From Brucella gallinifaecis (GTDB taxonomy: Bacteria; Pseudomonadota; Alphaproteobacteria; Rhizobiales; Rhizobiaceae), in NCBI RefSeq assembly GCF_006476605.1, contig NZ_ML636815.1, positions 1 through 50,561 on the forward strand: a DNA stretch of 50,561 nt, given 5' to 3'. The first letter of the stretch is position 1. Each line of letters starts with the position of its first letter. The position numbers and the translations under genes were made by a program. Positions 17,716 through 26,951 of this stretch are shown here, piece after piece. Below the pieces are notes generated by a model. It had not been told where the DNA came from. It saw only the letters and a list, made by a program, of their open reading frames with translations, and searched no databases.

Positions 17716-18025
17716 GATTAACTCCGGATAAAATGAATTCTATAGATATGAGACTTAGGATTTTGCAGCGAATGAGACAAGGGTGTAACCGGATTATGAA
17801 AAACCTTTCATGATTGGGGGCAGGGGTTGACTTTCGGGGCAACCCGGCGCAAATCAGCTGTGCAGCCGCATTTCTTAAGCTGCATTTCAACCGGAGTATT
17901 ATTCTCTTATGCCAAGCGACAGTCACAGTCGATTGTTTCAGCCGTCAAGGCAGTTCGTGATCTGATCGCTTGCGGTCGGCTTGCACGATCAGCCTTGGAC
18001 GGCGGATCGACAGAAAGGCAAGCCC
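17716..18025. other. Divergent intergenic region before mgtE
   Basis: About 310 bases between the M3 peptidase and mgtE starts. It should hold both promoters and a fairly long mgtE leader. A small stem (GGGTTG with CAACCC around 17824-17842) is present. I looked for an Mg-sensing leader but could not recognise an M-box. Confidence 0.4.
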
Positions 18026-19408
18026 ATGACCGACAACAACTTCACTGAAGTTCTCAATGTTGCCGACCTCTCTGCTGCTGCAATTGCCAGCCGCATTGCT
18101 GATGTCCGTACTGGTGACGCAGTAGAAATCGTCAATGAACTGGATGCTGATGACGCAATTGCCGTTATTGCCCAGCTTTCACACGAAGATGCTATCCGCC
18201 TGCTCGATCAGCCGGAACTTGAACGTGCGACCGATATTCTGGCAGCTTTGCCACCTAATACTGCCAGCCAGTTATTGGATGGCATGTCTGCTGACCGTGC
18301 AACCGATGTGTTTCACGAGCTCGATGATGCTGATCGCGCACGCCTGTTTCCAATTCTTGCGCCAGAGACAAAAGCTGCGCTCAAGAAGCTGATGGGTTAT
18401 GCGCCGAATACGGCTGGCAGTCTGATGACGATTGAGTTCATCACTGTTCCTTCAGACTGGAAGGTCGGGCAGACGCTTGACCATATTCGCCAGGTCGAGC
18501 GTACGCGTGAGACTGTTTATGCAATCTATGTGGTTGATCCAAAGACCCGGGTTCTGCTTGGCGTTGTCAGTCTTCGTCGTCTGATTGTTCGCGAATTGGA
18601 TGAACCTATCCTTTCGCTTGCGCGTGATGATGATCCGATTACGATTTCGCCGCTTGAAGATCGGGAACATGTTGCGCGCCTTTTCCGCAAGCACGATCTA
18701 CTGGCCGTTCCTGTCGTTGATGACAGCCGCCACATCATCGGCATTGTTACTGTCGATGATGTGCTGGATGCCATGACCGAAGAAGCCAGTGAAGACGCCT
18801 ATCGCTTTGGTGGTATGGAGGCGCTCGACAAGCCCTATATGCGCATCGGTTTTGGCGAGATGCTAAAAAAACGCGGTGGCTGGCTTGGAATTCTTTTTCT
18901 GGGAGAAATGCTCACGGCAAGTGCCATGCAGTATTTCGAGATGGAGCTGGAAAAAGCGCTCGTTCTGACACTTTTCATTCCGCTCATCATGTCGTCGGGC
19001 GGCAATTCCGGCTCGCAGGCAACATCACTGATCATCCGTGCGCTGGCTTTGCAGGAAGTCAAATTGAAAGATTGGTGGCGGGTTGCTGTTCGTGAAGTTC
19101 CAACCGGTCTGGCGCTGGGTGCATTTCTCGGCCTGATCGGTATTGTCCGTATTGTGATTTGGCAGATGCTGGGTATTTACGACTATGGCGAACACTGGAT
19201 TCTCGTTGCCGCAACGATTGGTATGGCGCTGGTCTGTATTGTGACATTTGGTTCGGTAACGGGTTCTATGCTGCCATTTGTTCTTAAAAGAATGGGTTTT
19301 GATCCGGCGAGCGCGTCTGCACCCTTTGTTGCCACATTGGTGGATGTGACAGGTCTGGTGATTTATTTCAGTGTAGCGCTTGTTATATTGTCGGGTACAT
19401 TGTTGTAA
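18026..19408 (+). CDS. mgtE: Magnesium transporter MgtE
   Basis: An inner-membrane Mg2+ channel of 460 residues. The N-terminal superhelical domain (about 10-130) has the repeated acidic helices of MgtE. Two CBS domains follow (about 130-260; IPSDWKV-like start, then HLLAVPVVD-type and GIVTVDDVLDAMTEE). Five membrane helices come last, with the pore signature IPLIMSSGGNSGSQATSLI and the conserved Asp in MGFDPASASAPFVATLVDVT. A TTG 45 bases upstream is in frame, but AAAGG precedes the ATG at 18026. The family is gated closed by cytoplasmic Mg2+. Confidence 0.96.
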   Translation: MTDNNFTEVLNVADLSAAAIASRIADVRTGDAVEIVNELDADDAIAVIAQLSHEDAIRLLDQPELERATDILAALPPNTASQLLDGMSADRATDVFHELDDADRARLFPILAPETKAALKKLMGYAPNTAGSLMTIEFITVPSDWKVGQTLDHIRQVERTRETVYAIYVVDPKTRVLLGVVSLRRLIVRELDEPILSLARDDDPITISPLEDREHVARLFRKHDLLAVPVVDDSRHIIGIVTVDDVLDAMTEEASEDAYRFGGMEALDKPYMRIGFGEMLKKRGGWLGILFLGEMLTASAMQYFEMELEKALVLTLFIPLIMSSGGNSGSQATSLIIRALALQEVKLKDWWRVAVREVPTGLALGAFLGLIGIVRIVIWQMLGIYDYGEHWILVAATIGMALVCIVTFGSVTGSMLPFVLKRMGFDPASASAPFVATLVDVTGLVIYFSVALVILSGTLL

Positions 19409-19487
19409 AATGTCTCAATCTATTCGGCAAAACTGTCATAATTGCAGTGTAAATAAACGCGCAATTCTGGATTTTCTGCGTTAATTG

Positions 19488-19510
19488 AGGGGCAGTTTCG
19501 CGCTGCCCCT
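19488..19510 (+). terminator. Terminator after mgtE
   Basis: An 8-base-pair GC-rich stem (19488-19495 with 19503-19510), seven-base loop, followed by TTCT. It lies 80 bases after the stop. Confidence 0.7.
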
Positions 19511-19606
19511 TTCTAAAACGCAAAAAAACCTGTAAGAGCGGCCCATTGATTTTCCGTGCATCCCATTCTGGCGCGGCTCCAAACCCATAAAAGAAGTGAT
19601 CTCCAT

Positions 19607-21433
19607 ATGGAATTGCGTAATATCGCTATTATCGCACACGTCGATCATGGCAAAACAACACTGGTCGATGAACTCCTGAAACAGTCCGGCTCGTTCCGTG
19701 ACAATCAGCGCGTTGCAGAACGCATGATGGACTCAAACGACATCGAAAGAGAACGCGGCATTACCATTCTTGCCAAGGCCACTTCTGTGGTCTGGAAGAA
19801 TACCCGCATCAACATTGTCGATACGCCTGGTCATGCCGATTTCGGCGGTGAAGTCGAGCGTATTCTTTCGATGGTTGACGGTGCTATTGTTCTCGTTGAC
19901 GCTGCTGAAGGTCCGATGCCTCAGACGAAATTCGTCGTTGGCAAGGCGCTGAAAGTTGGCCTGCGTCCGATCGTTGCGATCAACAAGATTGACCGCCCGG
20001 ATGGCCGTCATGAAGAAGTCATCAACGAAGTCTTCGACCTTTTCGCCAATCTCGATGCAACCGATGAACAGCTCGATTTCCCGATCCTTTACGGTTCAGG
20101 CCGTAATGGCTGGATGGCCCTTGGCCCTGATGGCCCAAAGGATGAAGGTCTGGCACCTTTGTTTGATCTGGTGCTCAAACATGTGCCTGCGCCCAAGGTT
20201 GCTGAAGGTCCGTTCCGCATGATCGGTACGATCCTTGAAGCCGATCCTTTTCTGGGTCGCATCATTACTGGCCGTATTCACTCAGGTTCAATCAAGCCCA
20301 ATCAGGCGGTGAAGGTTCTTGATCAGGAAGGAAAACTTCTTGAAAATGGCCGTATCTCGAAGATTCTCGCTTTTCGCGGTATCGAGCGTCAGCCGATTGA
20401 AGAAGCCCATGCAGGCGACATTGTTGCGATTGCAGGCCTTTCCAAAGGTACGGTCGCAGATACGTTCTGCGATCCTTCTGTGACTGCACCATTGGAAGCG
20501 CAGCCGATTGATCCGCCAACTGTAACCATGTCGTTCATTGTCAATGACAGTCCGCTGGCAGGAACAGAAGGCGACAAGGTAACAAGCCGTGTTATCCGTG
20601 ATCGCTTGTTGAAAGAAGCTGAAGGCAGTGTTGCGCTCAAAATTGAAGAATCTGGTGAAAAGGATTCCTTCTTTGTTTCCGGGCGTGGCGAATTGCAGCT
20701 TGCCGTTCTGATTGAAAACATGCGTCGTGAAGGCTTTGAACTTGGTGTTTCGCGTCCGCGCGTCGTCATGAAGGAAGGCGAAAACGGCGAAATGCTGGAA
20801 CCGGTGGAAGAAGTCGTCATCGATGTCGATGAAGAATATTCCGGTACGGTCGTTCAGAAGATGTCCGAGCGCAAGGCTGAAATGGTCGAATTGCGCCCTT
20901 CAGGTGGAAGCCGCGTTCGTATGGTGTTCTATGCACCAACCCGTGGTCTTATCGGTTATCAGTCGGAACTTCTGACCGATACACGCGGTACGGCGATCAT
21001 GAACCGTCTGTTCCATGATTATCAGCCCTTTAAGGGTGAGATTGCTGGTCGCAACAACGGTGTTCTGATTTCCAACGATCAGGGTGAAGCGGTTGCTTAC
21101 GCATTGTTCAACCTTGAAGATCGCGGCCCGATGATCATCGATGCCGGTGTCAAGGTTTATCAGGGCATGCTGATCGGCATTCACTCGCGCGATAACGATC
21201 TGGAAGTGAACGTGCTGAAAGGCAAGAAGCTCACCAATATTCGTGCTGCGGGTAAGGATGAAGCTGTGAAGCTGACGCCGCCGATCCGTATGACGCTGGA
21301 ACGCGCTCTGTCATGGATTCAGGACGACGAATTGGTCGAAGTAACGCCAAAATCGATCCGTTTGCGCAAGCTCTATCTTGATCCAAATGAGCGTAAGCGT
21401 TTTGAAAAAAGTGGCAGATCGGGCGTTGCCTGA
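19607..21433 (+). CDS. typA: Ribosome-associated GTPase TypA/BipA
   Basis: A translational GTPase of 608 residues that binds the 70S ribosome and assists 50S assembly, notably at low temperature and stress. The G motifs are all present: [10 protein letters not shown] (G1), RGITI (G2), [14 protein letters not shown] (G3), NKIDRPD (G4). The elongation factor-like domains and the BipA-specific C-terminus ([17 protein letters not shown]) follow. A GTG at 19556 would add 17 residues not found in the family; I take the ATG at 19607, which starts [15 protein letters not shown]. Confidence 0.97.
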   Translation: MELRNIAIIAHVDHGKTTLVDELLKQSGSFRDNQRVAERMMDSNDIERERGITILAKATSVVWKNTRINIVDTPGHADFGGEVERILSMVDGAIVLVDAAEGPMPQTKFVVGKALKVGLRPIVAINKIDRPDGRHEEVINEVFDLFANLDATDEQLDFPILYGSGRNGWMALGPDGPKDEGLAPLFDLVLKHVPAPKVAEGPFRMIGTILEADPFLGRIITGRIHSGSIKPNQAVKVLDQEGKLLENGRISKILAFRGIERQPIEEAHAGDIVAIAGLSKGTVADTFCDPSVTAPLEAQPIDPPTVTMSFIVNDSPLAGTEGDKVTSRVIRDRLLKEAEGSVALKIEESGEKDSFFVSGRGELQLAVLIENMRREGFELGVSRPRVVMKEGENGEMLEPVEEVVIDVDEEYSGTVVQKMSERKAEMVELRPSGGSRVRMVFYAPTRGLIGYQSELLTDTRGTAIMNRLFHDYQPFKGEIAGRNNGVLISNDQGEAVAYALFNLEDRGPMIIDAGVKVYQGMLIGIHSRDNDLEVNVLKGKKLTNIRAAGKDEAVKLTPPIRMTLERALSWIQDDELVEVTPKSIRLRKLYLDPNERKRFEKSGRSGVA

Positions 21434-21454
21434 TCGGTAATATATTATCAAATT

Positions 21455-21480
21455 GAGATGGCGCCTTCGGGCGCCATCTC
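21455..21480 (+). terminator. Terminator after typA, UUCG tetraloop
   Basis: An 11-base-pair perfect stem (21455-21465 with 21470-21480) closed by a TTCG tetraloop, 21 bases after the typA stop, followed by TGTATTATT. A very AT-rich stretch after it (21481-21620) should contain the next promoter. Confidence 0.85.
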
Positions 21481-21638
21481 TGTATTATTAAGTAAAAATC
21501 ATATCTTCGTAAGAAGAGTTTATATTAGTTTTCTGTAATATTTGCACAATATTTTTATTTATTGATTTGTTTAGAGTTTTGCTGTTCATTTGTCTGTGTA
21601 ATTTATATTATAATTTATAGTTGTAGGAGTTGCGAAAG

Positions 21639-23396
21639 ATGTGTCTAGCTTGCAATCCTGGAATGATGGCTGTTTTCCAGCACACGACTTCACGACGTGA
21701 TTTTTTGAAATATATGGGTGGAGCTGCGGCTTCCGCTTTTGCAGCAACGGCAGTCCAACCGGCCTTTGCTATGGGAAATTCGGTAGCGGTTAATACGCCA
21801 GCCGATATAATTTTTCATAAAGGAACGGTCCTGACGCTTGACGATGAAAATCCGCGTGCGGAGGCAATTGCTGTGCGTGGAAACCGTATTATAGCGGTCG
21901 GCTCTTTGGAACATGTTGAGAAATTTCGGGGAAAGACCACGCAGCTTGTCGAACTGGAAGGCAGAACATTGATGCCGGGTCTGATTGATCCGCACATGCA
22001 TTCGGTTTTTGTTGTGATGGATGACTGGATTGATGTCGGCCCTATTATCACGCCGACATTTGATGATGTGTGGTCCAAGCTGCGTAGCAATATCGATAAG
22101 GCCAAAGAAGGCGAATGGGTTCGCGCCAAGCAGTTTGATCCAAGCATCACGAAAGGTGCTCATATTCCGACATTGGCGGAACTTGATGCGCTCGCACCCA
22201 ATAACCCTTTTTTCATGATGGAAAATAACGGTCATATTGCCTATGCGAATAGCAAGGCATTCGCACTGGCTGGCATCACGGATGCGACCCCCAATCCGGC
22301 TGAGGCACGTTATGGCAAAGCCAGTGATGGCAAGCTGAGCGGGCGTCTGGAAGAGTCACCTGCATTTAATGCATTTATTGAAAAAATGCCTCTGCCAACG
22401 GCTTCTGAAGTTGCAACAAATATCCGGCATATGCTGGATAATGCTGCCTCAGTCGGGTGCACAACATTGCATGATTGCGGCGTAGGCATGATGGCTCCGG
22501 CGCAACATCTGGCCTTACTTGATGAGGTCATGGCGCAGAATCCACCGGTCCGCTATCGCGGCATGCTGGTATCAACTGCCATGGACCAATGGGAGAAGAT
22601 GAATATCAAGCCGGGCCGTGGCAATGATCTTTATCGGTATGATGGTATCAAGGCCTGGGCAGATGGTTCCAATCAGGCGCGTACAGGTTATCAGCGCGAA
22701 AACTATCTTGGTACTGATGCGCGTGGTGCGATGAATTACACGCCCGAGCAACTGACGGCTGCTATTCGTCGCGCCCATCAAGGTGGATGGCAGGTCGGGG
22801 TTCATACAAATGGTGATGCGGCAATCGACGTTGTCATTGCAGCATATGAGAGCGTGCTGAAAGAGACGCCACGTGATGATCATCGCCACCGCATTGAACA
22901 TTGCAGTGTTTTTCACCTTGAGCAAATGCAAAAAATGAAAGAGCTGGGCTTGCAGCCGACATTTCTCATTGGGCATGTCCGCTGGTGGGGTAAAGCGTTC
23001 CGCGATGAAATTCTTGGGCCTGATCGGGCAAAATTCTATGATCCCTGTGCGACTGCATTGGCTCAAGGGTTGCGTATTTCCTTCCACTCTGACTGGAATG
23101 TGACGCCGATTGAACCATTGCGCTATGTTGAAGATGCGGTTGCACGTATCATGAATGACGGGGGCGATGTGTTTTTTCCCGATGAACGTATTCCGGTTGA
23201 AGCAGCCCTTCGTGGTGTGACAATTGATGCTGCCTATCATTGCAGAATGGACGATCTCGTGGGTAGTCTGGAGGAGGGCAAATGCGCAGATTTCGCCATT
23301 CTCGAAGAGGATCCAACACAAGTCGAGCCGACCAGGATCAGTAAAATCAAGGTTAGTGAAACCTGGATGGATGGTCAGAAACGCTATAGTGCTTGA
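21639..23396 (+). CDS. Tat-exported YtcJ-like amidohydrolase
   Basis: A metal-dependent amidohydrolase of 585 residues. The twin-arginine signal is TSRRDFLKYMGG followed by an alanine-rich core ending in AFA, so the protein probably folds with its metal before export. The TIM barrel has the HxH motif in DPHMHSVF, then HTNGDAAID and HRIEHCSVF, and a conserved Asp in FHSDWNVTP. YtcJ relatives hydrolyse amide or formyl bonds of varied small molecules; the substrate is unknown. AGGAG precedes the ATG at 21639 by nine bases. A short Cys-containing segment, MCLACNPGMM, stands before the Tat signal. Confidence 0.88.
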   Translation: MCLACNPGMMAVFQHTTSRRDFLKYMGGAAASAFAATAVQPAFAMGNSVAVNTPADIIFHKGTVLTLDDENPRAEAIAVRGNRIIAVGSLEHVEKFRGKTTQLVELEGRTLMPGLIDPHMHSVFVVMDDWIDVGPIITPTFDDVWSKLRSNIDKAKEGEWVRAKQFDPSITKGAHIPTLAELDALAPNNPFFMMENNGHIAYANSKAFALAGITDATPNPAEARYGKASDGKLSGRLEESPAFNAFIEKMPLPTASEVATNIRHMLDNAASVGCTTLHDCGVGMMAPAQHLALLDEVMAQNPPVRYRGMLVSTAMDQWEKMNIKPGRGNDLYRYDGIKAWADGSNQARTGYQRENYLGTDARGAMNYTPEQLTAAIRRAHQGGWQVGVHTNGDAAIDVVIAAYESVLKETPRDDHRHRIEHCSVFHLEQMQKMKELGLQPTFLIGHVRWWGKAFRDEILGPDRAKFYDPCATALAQGLRISFHSDWNVTPIEPLRYVEDAVARIMNDGGDVFFPDERIPVEAALRGVTIDAAYHCRMDDLVGSLEEGKCADFAILEEDPTQVEPTRISKIKVSETWMDGQKRYSA

Positions 23397-23410
23397 TCGG
23401 AGACAAAAAC

Positions 23411-23435
23411 GGCGGCAAATACGCCGCCATTTTTT
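23411..23435 (+). terminator. Terminator after the YtcJ-like gene
   Basis: A GGCGGC/GCCGCC stem (23411-23416 with 23423-23428), six-base loop, then six Ts at 23430-23435. It lies 14 bases after the stop and just before the end of the convergent permease gene. Confidence 0.8.
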
Positions 23436-23437
23436 GA

Positions 23438-24382
23438 TCAGCGCTCGCCGCGGCGATAGGGCTGCATCAGTGCTTGGGGCACACGTGCACGACGCGCCAT
23501 GACAACAAGTGCGATAATCGACATGATGTAAGGGATCATCAGGAAAAGCTGGTAGGGCACAAGCTTGCCATAAATCGTCTGCAAGCGCAGCTGAAATGCA
23601 TCAAACAGTGCAAAGAGCAATGCCCCCAGAAGTGCACGCGCTGGTCTCCACGAAGCGAAGACAACAAGAGCGATACAGACCCAGCCGCGTCCCTGCATCA
23701 TGGTTGGGAAGAAAGAGTTGAACGCGGAAAGCGTTAGAAATGAACCGCCAACAGCCATAAGTGCACTGCCGAACATGATTGTGAAAATACGTACCCGGAT
23801 GGGGTTGATGCCTTGCGCTTCTGCGGCATGTGGATTTTCGCCGGTCATGCGAATGGCAAGGCCCAGAGGTGTACGAAACAGCACATAGCCAAGCAGGAGT
23901 GCCAGCGGAATGGCAAGCCATGTCAGCGCAGTCTGTGTGCCAAGAACCTGTCCGATAAACGGAATATCTACAAGCCATGACGGATTAACCGGCTGGAACG
24001 GCGTAATGGATGGTGGTGTTGAAGACAGGGGCACCAGAAGGCGAAACAGAAAATAGCTGAGGCTTGATGCAAACAGCGTGATACCGAGACCAACTACATG
24101 TTGTGAGAGACCCAGCGGTACGGTGAGTGCTGCATGAAGCAGGCCGAACAATGCGCCGGATGCTGCGGCTGCTAATACGCCTACCCAAAGATCGGCCCCG
24201 TTATAAACGCTCAGCCAGCCGATCATAGCGCCGAAGGTCATGATACCTTCAATGCCAAGATTAAGAACGCCTGCACGTTCACAATAAAGCGCACCCAATG
24301 TGCCGAAAATGAGTGGCGTTGCAATGCGCAGGACCGAGACCCAAAGGCCAGCCGAAAGCAGGATATCCATCAACTCGTTCAT
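23438..24382 (-). CDS. ABC transporter permease, nucleoside/BMP type (second permease)
   Basis: An inner-membrane permease of 314 residues in the BPD_transp_2 family, with about eight or nine helices. It is of the subtype that pairs with BMP binding proteins (GALYCERAGVLNLGIEGIM near residue 30 is the family landmark, as is NPHAAEAQGINPIRVRI). The start overlaps the stop of the first permease gene by four bases (ATGA). It is the last gene of the importer operon. Confidence 0.93.
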   Translation of the reverse strand: MNELMDILLSAGLWVSVLRIATPLIFGTLGALYCERAGVLNLGIEGIMTFGAMIGWLSVYNGADLWVGVLAAAASGALFGLLHAALTVPLGLSQHVVGLGITLFASSLSYFLFRLLVPLSSTPPSITPFQPVNPSWLVDIPFIGQVLGTQTALTWLAIPLALLLGYVLFRTPLGLAIRMTGENPHAAEAQGINPIRVRIFTIMFGSALMAVGGSFLTLSAFNSFFPTMMQGRGWVCIALVVFASWRPARALLGALLFALFDAFQLRLQTIYGKLVPYQLFLMIPYIMSIIALVVMARRARVPQALMQPYRRGER

Positions 24383-25422
24383 CGGGCGATCCTGTATTGG
24401 GTGAAGAAAAGAGCAACCAGCATGGTTAGCAAAGAAAGCGCCACTGTAACATCAGCGATAAAGCTTGGAATGCCAATGGCGCGGCTCATGCCATCAGCAC
24501 CAACAAACATGGCAGCGGCAAAAAGTGCAGAGAAAATTGCTCCAATCGGGTTCAGGTTGGCGAGCATTGCAACAATAATGCCCGAATAGCCAAAGCCCGG
24601 TGAAAGATCGGTTGTGACATAGCCTTTGACGCCCATGACCTGAATTGCGCCTGCAAGACCTGCAAGGCCACCGGAAATGCAGGCAACTTTTACCAGTGTC
24701 TTGCTAAGTGGGACACCGGCAAACCGAGCTGCTTGCGGGTTAAGCCCGGCTGCCTTGGTTTCAAGGCCAAACACAGTTCGCTTCTGCACATAGGCAATGA
24801 TGAGGGCGAGAATTATTGCGATCACGATGCCGATATGCAAACGCATGCCTGACATGATTTTTGGCAATATGGCTGCATCTGGTATGGGTTCTGACTGGGG
24901 CCAGCCGAAAGCAAGCGGGTCTTTCATTGGACCTTCAATCATCATGGATACGAACAGAACAGCCACAAAATTAAGCAGCAAGGTTGTCACGACTTCATCG
25001 ACGCCAAAACGCAGGCGCAGACCAAGCGGGATCAGCAGAAAAATCATGCCAGCAATTGCGCCAGTGATCAGAAGGAGCGGAATAAGCAAAGGTGTCGGCA
25101 GCGCCAATTGTGTGCCGCAAGCGACAACTGCAAGCGCACCCATGTAAAACTGTCCTTCAGCACCGATATTCCAGAGTTTGGAACGGAAAGCGACTGCGGC
25201 AGCAAGGCCAGTCAGCATCAGAGGAGTTGCGCGGGTCAGTGTTTCGGTGATTGAAAGCTTTGTGCCAAAGGCTCCAATTGCGATTTGTTTAAAGGCTTCA
25301 AACACTGGAGCACCGGCGGCTGCAATCAACAGTCCAGCAAGAACAAATGCAGCAAGAACAGCCAGAACAGGAGCCGTTGCCACGAGAGCCATGGGCCGCG
25401 TTTCGCGTCGTTCAATACGCAT
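24379..25422 (-). CDS. ABC transporter permease, nucleoside/BMP type (first permease)
   Basis: The partner permease, 347 residues, with the same fold and landmarks such as SKLWNIGAEGQFYMGAL and GLNPQAARFAGVPL. A Met 11 residues upstream (25455) is in frame, but the ATG at 25422 shares one base with the ATPase stop (TGATG) and has AAAGGG before it. I choose that coupled start. Confidence 0.93.
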   Translation of the reverse strand: MRIERRETRPMALVATAPVLAVLAAFVLAGLLIAAAGAPVFEAFKQIAIGAFGTKLSITETLTRATPLMLTGLAAAVAFRSKLWNIGAEGQFYMGALAVVACGTQLALPTPLLIPLLLITGAIAGMIFLLIPLGLRLRFGVDEVVTTLLLNFVAVLFVSMMIEGPMKDPLAFGWPQSEPIPDAAILPKIMSGMRLHIGIVIAIILALIIAYVQKRTVFGLETKAAGLNPQAARFAGVPLSKTLVKVACISGGLAGLAGAIQVMGVKGYVTTDLSPGFGYSGIIVAMLANLNPIGAIFSALFAAAMFVGADGMSRAIGIPSFIADVTVALSLLTMLVALFFTQYRIAR

Positions 25423-26951
25423 CAGTTGAGCCCTTTCGCTGTAGTATTCTGCCATTCGCCAGCCATCATCAGTCCAAGCTTTTGCGCATTGGCTTCATCT
25501 GAATCAATTGGTGGCGACAATCTGCCCTTGACGATTGCCTGTACGCGGTCGGCAAGGCCGAGCACTTCATCGAGGTCTTCCGAGATCAGTAATACGGCGG
25601 TGCCATTGCTGCGTGCTTCCAGAATACGGGCATGAATGGCTGCAACTGCTCCTTCATCAAGTCCGCGAGTTGGTTGCGCTGCAATCAGAATGCGCGGCGC
25701 TGTTTCGAGATTCCGGCCTAGAATAAGCTTTTGCATATTGCCTCCCGAAAGCAGACGGATACGGCTATCGGGAGTTCCTCCACGCACATCGAAATCTTTG
25801 ATGATGCGGTCAGTAAATTCACGCGCCGCTGTGCGATTGACCAGAATTCCATTGGAAAATTTGGGCTCATATATGCGTTCAAGCACAGCATTTTCCCAAA
25901 TGGTCAGATCACCGATTGCACCTTCAGCATTGCGATCTTCCGGGATGCGGCCAATGCCTTTTGCTACAAACTGGCGGGGATCAAATTTTTTTACTGCCTG
26001 CCCAAACAGGATAAGCGAGCCGCTGGCAGGTTGGCTGAGGCCAGCTACCAGTCGTCCGAGTGCAGCCTGTCCATTGCCCGAAACGCCAATGATGCCCAGC
26101 GTTTCGCCAGCGCGCAAATGAAAGTCGAGGTTTGTCAGGCGCATCGCGCCATCCTCAACCACGCTCACATTTTGTGCTTCAAGCATGGTTTTGCCAGGGG
26201 TGGCTGCAGCCCGTGAGGGACGTGAAACACGGCGCCCGACCATAAGTTCGGCCAGTTCTTCTTTTGAAGTCTCGTGAGTCTTGCGTTCAGCCACGAGTTT
26301 TCCGCCGCGCAGCACCACAACCCGGTCCGCAGCAGACATGACTTCATGCAGCTTGTGCGAGATAAAAATAAGCGACAGGCCTTGACGCGCCATTTCTTTA
26401 AGCGTTGCAAACAGACCTTCGGCTTCCTGTGTGGTCAGAACTGCGGTTGGTTCGTCAAGGATCAGGATGTCGGCATTGTTATAAAGCGCTTTGAGAATTT
26501 CTACCCGTTGCTGCTCGCCAACTGAAAGATCACCAAGTCGCGCATCCGGATTGACCTGTAAGCCAAAACGTTTGGCAATATCTGTGATTTTTGTACGGGC
26601 CGTACCATGCGCCGATTTCAGCTTCCAGAGGCTTTCGGTGCCGGTGATAATGTTTTCAAGAACTGTGAGATTGGGCGCAAGGGTAAAGTGCTGATGCACC
26701 ATGCCAACGCCCGCATGAATTGCAGCACGTGGCTTGCCATGAGGTATTTCCGCACCTTTGATAAAAACGCGGCCTTCATCCGGGATATAATGGCCGAAGA
26801 GGATGTTCATCAGCGTGGTTTTGCCAGCACCATTTTCACCCAGAAAAGCGAGTATCTCACCGCGTTCAAGTTTTAATGAAATATCGTCATTGGCCACCAG
26901 TGTGCCAAAGCGCTTGGTGATGTTTTGCAGTTCGAGAACTGTGGTGGTCAT
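25422..26951 (-). CDS. ABC transporter ATP-binding protein with two nucleotide-binding domains
   Basis: The energising subunit, 509 residues, with two ABC domains as usual for sugar and nucleoside importers. The first is canonical: Walker A LGENGAGKTTLMN, signature LSVGEQQRVEI, Walker B ILILDEPTAVLT. The second is degenerate in the way normal for this family: its Walker A reads GVSGNGQAALG without the Lys, and Walker B reads ILIAAQPTRGLD with Gln for the catalytic Glu; its signature LSGGNMQKL is intact. The start overlaps the amidase stop by four bases. Confidence 0.95.
   Translation of the reverse strand: MTTTVLELQNITKRFGTLVANDDISLKLERGEILAFLGENGAGKTTLMNILFGHYIPDEGRVFIKGAEIPHGKPRAAIHAGVGMVHQHFTLAPNLTVLENIITGTESLWKLKSAHGTARTKITDIAKRFGLQVNPDARLGDLSVGEQQRVEILKALYNNADILILDEPTAVLTTQEAEGLFATLKEMARQGLSLIFISHKLHEVMSAADRVVVLRGGKLVAERKTHETSKEELAELMVGRRVSRPSRAAATPGKTMLEAQNVSVVEDGAMRLTNLDFHLRAGETLGIIGVSGNGQAALGRLVAGLSQPASGSLILFGQAVKKFDPRQFVAKGIGRIPEDRNAEGAIGDLTIWENAVLERIYEPKFSNGILVNRTAAREFTDRIIKDFDVRGGTPDSRIRLLSGGNMQKLILGRNLETAPRILIAAQPTRGLDEGAVAAIHARILEARSNGTAVLLISEDLDEVLGLADRVQAIVKGRLSPPIDSDEANAQKLGLMMAGEWQNTTAKGLN

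Noticed and set aside
17716-18025. A magnesium-sensing riboswitch before mgtE
   Set aside because: The leader is long enough, but I could not find the conserved M-box core; only a small isolated stem is visible.
25422-26951. The degenerate second ATP site as a sign of a damaged gene
   Set aside because: Loss of the Walker A Lys and the catalytic Glu in the C-terminal half is normal in this importer family; the frame is intact and full length.
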